Assembly: GCF_005938645.2 (NCBI RefSeq)
Contig: NZ_CP042171.1
Span: forward strand, 4,340,001-4,404,000
DNA length: 64,000 nt
DNA from: Pedobacter sp. KBS0701
GTDB lineage: Bacteria > Bacteroidota > Bacteroidia > Sphingobacteriales > Sphingobacteriaceae
Direction of reading: 5' to 3'
In this document: in pieces, positions 58,675-64,000 of the stretch
How positions within the stretch are numbered: position 1 is the first letter of the stretch
How the letters are laid out: the number at the start of each line of letters is the position of its first letter
Position numbers and translations under genes: made by a program
The notes under the pieces: model-generated
What the model was told of the DNA's origin: nothing
Seen by the model: the letters and a program-made list of their open reading frames with translations, nothing else
The model's database searches: none

Positions 58675-58688
58675 GTTATTTTCAAAAC

Positions 58689-59534
58689 ATGCATTCAACA
58701 ACTTTAGAAGTTTTCGCCGAGCTTGATGGGATTGGTTCTGCCTCAGGCTTGTTCCTTCATGAAGATTTACTGTATATCATTGGCGATAATAGTGGCTATT
58801 TGAATGAATATAACATCAAAACCAGGAAGCTACGGAAAATTAAGATCTTATTTGACAGATCACTTAATCAGTTAGAAAATATACCTAAATCCTTAAAACC
58901 CGATTTCGAAATCCTTTGTCATAAAGACAATAAGCTTTACATTTTAGGTTCAGGCTCAACACCCAAAAGAAATCTGATGATCGAATTCGATCTGAAAACA
59001 CAAAATTTTGTTCAAAAAGACCTGACCAGTACCTACGCCAGAATTAAAGCTGTTACTAAAGTAGATGATCAGAACTTTAACCTCGAAGGAGCAATTTTTA
59101 CGGGAACTGAGTGGTTGCTTTTTAACCGTGGTAACGGAACCGATACAAAGAATGGCATATTCAAAACCCATGGAGCAGATTTAGCTAAAATTCAACAAGC
59201 TCATTTTAACTATTTTAAGCTTCCAAATATTAACCACGTTGAATCGTCCTTTACCGATGCTGCATTGGTAAAAAATGAAATATTTTTCATTGCCACAGCA
59301 GAGGATACCAAATCTACTTATGCGGACGGAGAAATTTTGGGCAGTTTTATTGGCTGCATTAACCTGCAAAGCCTCAAACTAACTTTTAGCAATAAAATCT
59401 CAGGCAAGCATAAGTTCGAAGGCATTACTTTATTTAGTCAAACCGAGCATAATACAACTTTTTTATTGTGTGAAGATCGCGATACCGAAGAACTTAAAAC
59501 GGTTATTTATAAATTGGCAATCAATTTTAGATAG
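58689..59534 (+). CDS. Beta-propeller-like protein of unknown function
   Basis: 281 residues from ATG at 58689 (MHSTTLEVFAELDGIGSASG); an earlier in-frame ATG lies inside the preceding terminator. Repeated strands of the type LLYIIGDNSGYLNEYNIKTR, KLYILGSGSTPKRNLMIEFD and NEIFFIATAEDTKS suggest a beta-propeller of four to five blades. It has no signal peptide. I recall relatives under recent DUF numbers (DUF6929), not certain. The 47-base hairpin repeat begins right after its stop. Confidence 0.75.
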   Translation: MHSTTLEVFAELDGIGSASGLFLHEDLLYIIGDNSGYLNEYNIKTRKLRKIKILFDRSLNQLENIPKSLKPDFEILCHKDNKLYILGSGSTPKRNLMIEFDLKTQNFVQKDLTSTYARIKAVTKVDDQNFNLEGAIFTGTEWLLFNRGNGTDTKNGIFKTHGADLAKIQQAHFNYFKLPNINHVESSFTDAALVKNEIFFIATAEDTKSTYADGEILGSFIGCINLQSLKLTFSNKISGKHKFEGITLFSQTEHNTTFLLCEDRDTEELKTVIYKLAINFR

Positions 59535-59535
59535 A

Positions 59536-59582
59536 AGAGTTGTGAACTTTCTAGCAAGCAGGTCAGTAAAGTTGACAACTCT
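59536..59582. repeat. 47-base hairpin repeat, copy 1
   Basis: Arms AGAGTTGTGAACTTT and AAAGTTGACAACTCT (15 positions, one mismatch) enclose 17 bases beginning CTAGC. It starts 2 bases after a stop codon. Copy 2 at 62980-63026 has the same length and perfect arms. Confidence 0.8.
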
Positions 59583-59674
59583 AAATTCTTTATTTGCAAA
59601 CCGATGTTAACCTATTAATCCTATATTCGAATTGATCCCTATTGAATGATGGCGTCCCACCAATATATTAATTT

Positions 59675-60262
59675 ATGCTAAAAGAGATTTATCCAGAAAG
59701 TTACCAAGGTTTATTTGCCGTTTTTAATGCCATTCATCCACTTAGTGAGGAATTAAAATCAGCTATTATTAGCAATAGTCATATTGCTCAAGTCAAAAGA
59801 AAAACCACGTTATTAAGCGCTGGTGAAAATAGTAATACCATATATTTCATTGTAGCAGGTGGAGCCAGGGTATATTATCTTGATAAAGATGGCAAACAAA
59901 CCAATACCTGGTTTTTATTCGAAAATGAACTATTAATTTCTGTTTATGGCTTCTTCACGGGACAGCCCAGCTTCGAATACATTGAAACCTTAGAAGACAC
60001 AACCTTAATAGTAGTAAAAAGAGAAAAACTCGATGAAATTTATCTCCAGTTTATGGAATTTAACTTTATTGGCCGGAAACTTACGGAGTATTATTATATC
60101 CGTAATGAAATACAGGCCAACGAACTGCGGATGTTAAGCGCCAAAGAGCGTTATGAAACGTTGTTGAAACGAAGCCCTCAGCTTTTTCAACGCGTTTCTT
60201 TAGGTCATATTGCTTCGTATTTAGGTATCTCGCAGGAAACATTGAGTAGAATTAGAAAGTAA
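59675..60262 (+). CDS. Crp/Fnr family transcriptional regulator
   Basis: 195 residues. An N-terminal cyclic-nucleotide-binding-like beta roll (about 30-125: LLSAGENSNTIYFIVAGGAR, FFTGQPSFEYIETLEDTTLI) and a C-terminal winged helix (about 150-195) with recognition helix in SLGHIASYLGISQETLSRIR. The usual RxS/T cAMP contact residues are not evident, and no Fnr iron-sulfur cysteines are present, so the ligand is unknown. It could regulate the following operon. Confidence 0.92.
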   Translation: MLKEIYPESYQGLFAVFNAIHPLSEELKSAIISNSHIAQVKRKTTLLSAGENSNTIYFIVAGGARVYYLDKDGKQTNTWFLFENELLISVYGFFTGQPSFEYIETLEDTTLIVVKREKLDEIYLQFMEFNFIGRKLTEYYYIRNEIQANELRMLSAKERYETLLKRSPQLFQRVSLGHIASYLGISQETLSRIRK

Positions 60263-60332
60263 TTTGTTTTTTGACTTTTATCAAAAGTGAAATGATTTAA
60301 TGGTTGTAGCTTTGTGTAAACTTAAGCCAATT

Positions 60333-61829
60333 ATGAAATTAGAATTTAAATTACTCACTCTAGACAATTCAAAATACATACTCGTAGTGTTGTTACTTTG
60401 CTTTATATCTTACTCATGTAAAAAAGACAGCAATAGCCAGTCAAAATCAATTAACATTGATTTAATAGCGACCAAAGCTTGGGTAAAATCGAATTTTAAA
60501 ACAACTGATAATAACCCATTTACAACTATGTTACCTAATTGGGATGATATTTATACAACAAATCAAGGCAATCAGACCATTATTGAAATAGGATTAAATA
60601 ATCCTAATAGAATTTTTATTGGAGATAGCCCTAATGATGCTAATGAGCCGAAATTGGGTTTATCAAAAAGTAACATCAGATTAGTTTTATTCAAAAACAT
60701 AAACAAGAATACAATCGTTACCGGTTGTTATATGGCTATTGTGAATAATGCACAACAAAAAAGAACAGAAATCCTGCATTATAAAAATGTAGGCAATTTA
60801 AGCGGTAAAGTCTATTATTTTAATACTGACGGTAGTTTTAGCAATGGTTCGCTTTATGCCGAAGGCCAAATTGCAAAGAGTACGGGCAACCTAAATTTAT
60901 TAAATCAATCTTTAATAAATATAAAGCTACAACTCTCTGATGCAAAAAAATTAAACGGAAGCCTAAAGGATAAAACAGTTGCAGTAAAATCTCCATGCGC
61001 AGACGGAATAGAAATACCAATATGGGGCCAATCTTGTGTGGGGGCAGAGGGATATGAAGTGTGCTCACCCTATATATCTGGTTTTGCCCATTTACCTGGA
61101 AGTTGCGATGGTGATTATGGAGACAATGAAGGATATGCAGGCACACATGGCGGAGGCAGTAGTGGTAATACTGGAGGTACTGCAAGTGAATACAATCCTC
61201 AGAATTATAAAATTTTATCAGATCCGGCAGTTGATCTACAAAAACTTTTTAATTGCTTCAATACAGTTTCTGATAATGGGGCAACCTATTCAGTAACATT
61301 AAGCACAGATCTACCTGTAAATGATGATCCACTAAAATTAGTCAGTTATCAATCTATGCCTCCTAGTCCAGGTCATGCATTTATAACAATGACTAAAACA
61401 AATGGGAATAATTCAGTAAGTCAATCTTTTGGATTTTATCCTTCCCCTGACATTTTAAGTCTGACCACAGGGCCAGTTGGAAGTAAACTTAACGATAATG
61501 GTAACCACGATTATGACGCGAGCATGACTATGTCAAATATAACTCAAGAAGAATTTCAATTGGTTCAAACAAAAGCCTTGGCACAAAAAAATTCTAGCTA
61601 TGATATAAACAATTATAATTGTACTAATTATGCATTAGATGTATTTAACATTATTAGAGATGCCAACCACCAAATTGAAATTAACGATTGGGTAGGGTCA
61701 TCTGGTTTCAATTATGGAAAAACACCAAACGGACTATATAACAAGCTATTAACGATGAAAGAAAACGGTTATACAAACATATCTAAAGGAGAAAAAAAGT
61801 CTCCCGCAAAGAAAGGAGGATGTAATTAA
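60333..61829 (+). CDS. Lipoprotein with a C-terminal papain-like (permuted NlpC/P60-like) domain, toxin candidate
   Basis: 498 residues from ATG at 60333; the frame is open 11 codons earlier. The lipobox is LLLCFISYSC-KKD. Residues about 30-225 form an unknown N-terminal domain; a glycine-rich linker (GYAGTHGGGSSGNTGGTAS, about 265-290) leads to a C-terminal domain with a histidine in SPGHAFITMTKTNGN and a later cysteine in YDINNYNCTNYALDVFN. Histidine before cysteine is the permuted papain-like order. Similar C-terminal domains follow varied N-termini in Bacteroidota, as in polymorphic toxins. The next gene begins 1 base after its stop. AT-rich compared with neighbours. Confidence 0.75.
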   Translation: MKLEFKLLTLDNSKYILVVLLLCFISYSCKKDSNSQSKSINIDLIATKAWVKSNFKTTDNNPFTTMLPNWDDIYTTNQGNQTIIEIGLNNPNRIFIGDSPNDANEPKLGLSKSNIRLVLFKNINKNTIVTGCYMAIVNNAQQKRTEILHYKNVGNLSGKVYYFNTDGSFSNGSLYAEGQIAKSTGNLNLLNQSLINIKLQLSDAKKLNGSLKDKTVAVKSPCADGIEIPIWGQSCVGAEGYEVCSPYISGFAHLPGSCDGDYGDNEGYAGTHGGGSSGNTGGTASEYNPQNYKILSDPAVDLQKLFNCFNTVSDNGATYSVTLSTDLPVNDDPLKLVSYQSMPPSPGHAFITMTKTNGNNSVSQSFGFYPSPDILSLTTGPVGSKLNDNGNHDYDASMTMSNITQEEFQLVQTKALAQKNSSYDINNYNCTNYALDVFNIIRDANHQIEINDWVGSSGFNYGKTPNGLYNKLLTMKENGYTNISKGEKKSPAKKGGCN

Positions 61830-61830
61830 T

Positions 61831-62292
61831 ATGAAAATCATTCAACACCCAAGAGTTCTTACTCTTTTCATTGTTCTATCTTTTCTAACAATTTTTTTTA
61901 GTGGGGAAAAAAATTCAATGTTCATGTTCATGTATATAACATTTCTTCCATTGTTGGTCATTGATGGTTCGGGAAATATATTTTCTTTAACCTTAAGCAA
62001 AGAAATCATTTACATCATTGATATAATATATGTTGCGGGAATTTTTTTTTCAATATTTTTTTTATTATTATCTTATTTCAGAAAAATACAAAACAACAAT
62101 ATACTTCACTTAATATGTATTGCGGTTCTTTCCATACCTGTTTGGCAAGCGCTTTCCAATCCAATTGAAAGCACATTTTCTATCGCTACGATTATAATGT
62201 TTTTACTTATATCTATAACGAGTGCAGCTTTAACAATTTGGCAAATTTTATTTAAAGCTAGTGAAGAGAAGGAAAAGGATGGCGCTATATAA
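61831..62292 (+). CDS. Four-span membrane protein, immunity candidate
   Basis: 153 residues with four hydrophobic segments (about 10-28, 30-48, 62-86, 92-136 with a short break) and a charged end (KASEEKEKDGAI). It has no recognised family. Its ATG is 1 base behind the stop of the papain-like lipoprotein, so the two are translated together. Small polytopic membrane proteins often are immunity proteins for toxins that act at the envelope. That role is inferred from position only. Confidence 0.65.
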   Translation: MKIIQHPRVLTLFIVLSFLTIFFSGEKNSMFMFMYITFLPLLVIDGSGNIFSLTLSKEIIYIIDIIYVAGIFFSIFFLLLSYFRKIQNNNILHLICIAVLSIPVWQALSNPIESTFSIATIIMFLLISITSAALTIWQILFKASEEKEKDGAI

Positions 62293-62361
62293 TTAGCAAA
62301 TAGTTTTTAACCTAAACCAACTTCAAACTAAATTATTATTTTCAGAAAAATTAAAACACCT

Positions 62362-62967
62362 ATGATCAAACACCTATTAGCACTCTTATTTCCACTAACG
62401 GTTGCACAAACCTGTTTTTCTCAAAGCAAAAGCATTAAAGATTTATATTGGGATTACGCTCAAATTAGAATGACCGACTCAGAAAGACAAAAAGTTATTC
62501 AAATAGCGGAAGAGCTCATTAAAAGATCGCCTGAGCTCACCAAAACCCAACTGGGCAATACTAGCTATCATTTAGGAAGGCTTTATGAAGAAACCGGAGA
62601 AATAGAAAAGGCAATCCCAAAGTATCAGGAAGCCATTAAAATTACACCAGCTTATTATGTTCCTTACAGGGCCTTAGGGTTTATTTTCGTTAAAAAATGT
62701 AATGCCATTGGCGCAAAGATGAACGAAGCGGGAAAAGCGAAAGATTTAAAAGCGCATGGCGAACTTTATGCCCAATATAAAGTCATCGCACTTAAAGCAC
62801 TACCTTATTTAGAAAAATCACAGGCTTGTGATCCTGATGATGAAACCAGAACAGTCATTACTAATTTATACCGGAGCTTAAAGGATAATGCAGCTATTGC
62901 TTCGCTTGATGAAAGGCTAAAGAAAAACGCTGCTGATTGCGTGAGTATACTTGATGACGAATATTAA
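62362..62967 (+). CDS. Exported tetratricopeptide-repeat protein
   Basis: 201 residues. A signal peptide (LLALLFPLTVAQTCFSQ) precedes TPR motifs (LGNTSYHLGRLYEETGEIEK and AIPKYQEAIKITPAYYVPYR, about 70-115, and another at about 140-165). It binds partner proteins by analogy; the partner is unknown. It lies 69 bases after the putative immunity gene and may be in the same operon. The 47-base hairpin repeat follows 12 bases behind the stop. Confidence 0.85.
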   Translation: MIKHLLALLFPLTVAQTCFSQSKSIKDLYWDYAQIRMTDSERQKVIQIAEELIKRSPELTKTQLGNTSYHLGRLYEETGEIEKAIPKYQEAIKITPAYYVPYRALGFIFVKKCNAIGAKMNEAGKAKDLKAHGELYAQYKVIALKALPYLEKSQACDPDDETRTVITNLYRSLKDNAAIASLDERLKKNAADCVSILDDEY

Positions 62968-62979
62968 ATATCCCAATGG

Positions 62980-63026
62980 AGAGTTGTCAACTTTCTAGCC
63001 AGGTGGCTATTAAAGTTGACAACTCT
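62980..63026. repeat. 47-base hairpin repeat, copy 2
   Basis: Perfect 15-bp arms AGAGTTGTCAACTTT / AAAGTTGACAACTCT with a 17-base loop that itself holds TAGCC-AGGT-GGCTA. It lies between the convergent TPR gene and the gene at 63032, 12 bases from one stop and 5 from the other. Confidence 0.85.
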
Positions 63027-63031
63027 AAATT

Positions 63032-63553
63032 TTAATTCTTCAACAAACTCCTTACACTAACCTTTGGCGTTTCTCCAGCAGGCACAATAAAAATTGCATC
63101 GTTTTCGATTACCTGTCCTTCATCAAAGTAATATCCGGCTGTAACCGGAAGAATCGCCGTGATTGATTTTCCATCTTTGTCTTTTGTAGGATAGGTGACA
63201 TTAATTAAATGGCTTTTCATGCTCACCTGAACCTTTTTTGAGGTTAACCTCGCGCCTGTGGCATTGATACAATCTAACTCTATAATTTTTGAATTGGAAA
63301 TCCCAGTAAGATCCAATGAATTGGCCAAACGGATGTTAAAAGATTTGCCAGTATTGTTTTTGATCGAAACTAAAACTTTATAGCGGTCAAAATCCTGGTC
63401 TTTTATGGTCAACTTTTCTTTATTGGTAACAGAATAGGTTACGGCAATTCCGTTTACATCTACGGTTTCTCCATCTTTAATCTGCTGTGCATTTGCGATT
63501 GAAATCACTGCCAAAAAAGGCAGTAAAAAAGTTAATGTTTTAATTAATTTCAT
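63032..63553 (-). CDS. Exported protein of unknown function
   Basis: 173 residues. The signal peptide ends AVISIANAQ. The mature protein looks like a single beta sandwich with the strands KYKVLVSIKNNTGKSFNIRL-like (DRYKVLVSIKNNTGKSFNIR) and VSMKSHLINVTYPTKDKDGK, as in small immunoglobulin-like periplasmic proteins. No enzyme motif or family was recognised. One cysteine (LDCINATG). Confidence 0.75.
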   Translation of the reverse strand: MKLIKTLTFLLPFLAVISIANAQQIKDGETVDVNGIAVTYSVTNKEKLTIKDQDFDRYKVLVSIKNNTGKSFNIRLANSLDLTGISNSKIIELDCINATGARLTSKKVQVSMKSHLINVTYPTKDKDGKSITAILPVTAGYYFDEGQVIENDAIFIVPAGETPKVSVRSLLKN

Positions 63554-63628
63554 AGTATTAAGCTGTTTTTAGGTTTGTATTCTGAAATTACGAATAAAAA
63601 TAAACTTGATCAATGATTACAGCTGATT

Positions 63629-64000
63629 CTATTTCTTTGATTCGTCAATTGCTTTGTTTACCACATCTTGTATCCTACCCCTGATTTTCAGGTTAGAAAG
63701 TTTATCGGTAACGGTAGGGTTAACACGGTTCGACAGAAACACATAAACCAAACCACGTGATGGATCTACCCAAACACATGTTCCGGTATAACCGGTATGT
63801 CCATAAGTTTGTGGTGAAGCTAAATTAGAGGGATAATGTTTGGTGCTGTCCGGATCCCAGCGATCGAAACCCAAACCCCTGCGACTTACATTCGATTGCT
63901 TAGACGTAAACATATCAACCGTCGAATTTTTGAAATACTCCACCCCGCCATAGGTGCCACGGTTCAATAGCATCTGGTAAATAATGGCCAGATCGTTGGC
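63629..64000 (-). CDS. Serine hydrolase (class C beta-lactamase fold), C-terminal end, cut by the window edge
   Basis: The frame is open to base 64000 (ANDLAIIYQ before MLLNRGTYGG), so only the last 123 residues are visible. The HTG motif of penicillin-binding/beta-lactamase class C enzymes is seen as YGHTGYTGTCVWVDPSRGLV, followed by YVFLSNRVNPT. The ending (RIQDVVNKAIDESK) resembles the serine hydrolase part of Bacteroidota proteins in which it is fused behind a GH3 N-acetylglucosaminidase. Whether the GH3 half exists cannot be told. Confidence 0.85.
   Translation of the reverse strand, partial: ANDLAIIYQMLLNRGTYGGVEYFKNSTVDMFTSKQSNVSRRGLGFDRWDPDSTKHYPSNLASPQTYGHTGYTGTCVWVDPSRGLVYVFLSNRVNPTVTDKLSNLKIRGRIQDVVNKAIDESKK

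Noticed and set aside
58665..58688. Earlier start (MLFCYFQN) for the beta-propeller-like gene
   Set aside because: This ATG lies in the stem of the terminator of the preceding gene; the ATG at 58689 is preferred.

Overview
The window looks like chromosome of a Bacteroidota bacterium of the Sphingobacteriaceae, most like Pedobacter. The reasons are the near-canonical Bacteroidota promoters (TTG, 19-20 bases, TAnnTTTG), the SusC/SusD pair, lipoproteins ending their signal in SC or CKK, an exported MsrA, a bacillithiol-type YtxJ, and many short intergenic palindromic repeats. This assignment is an inference from gene content; no 16S gene is present.

Layout. Bases 1-9055 (minus strand) hold the S10-spc ribosomal protein run from rplC down to rplO, which runs off the left edge. 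Bases 21758-25345 (minus) hold the str group rpsL-rpsG-fusA-rpsJ. These two blocks are normally joined. Here a strong terminator follows rpsJ, about 12.6 kb of unrelated genes follow, and a fresh consensus promoter with a structured leader precedes rplC. The insert (9334-21658) carries a conserved protein of unknown function, a DUF1634/TauE exporter pair, a decayed toxin-antitoxin locus, a prephenate dehydrogenase that resembles the fungal TYR1 type, a dGTPase, a frameshifted GH63-like glucosidase and four small proteins, three of them highly hydrophilic.

Bases 25842-32431 carry a nutrient-uptake locus (SusC, SusD, a two-discoidin-domain lipoprotein and a small lipoprotein) with two LacI-type operator palindromes upstream. 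A cysC remnant, an outer-membrane beta-barrel protein, a VF530 protein, a methyltransferase, RidA, an M1 metallopeptidase and an ArsC/Spx-like protein follow. A LytS-type kinase and LytTR regulator (42201-44921) are separated by a tandem repeat and a truncated GIY-YIG nuclease gene. Then come a 2117-residue alpha-2-macroglobulin (45191-51544), ribH, ytxJ, mqo, msrA, a 2-oxoglutarate oxygenase, a Crp-type regulator, a lipoprotein/membrane-protein pair that looks like a toxin and its immunity protein, and the C-terminal end of a serine hydrolase at the right edge.

The intergenic spaces are the most unusual part. I can separate about a dozen families of short palindromes, several present twice or more in this window. 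Some sit right behind stop codons, one is a MITE-like unit with a duplicated target, and one family flanks the GIY-YIG remnant. No tRNA, rRNA or CRISPR array was seen.
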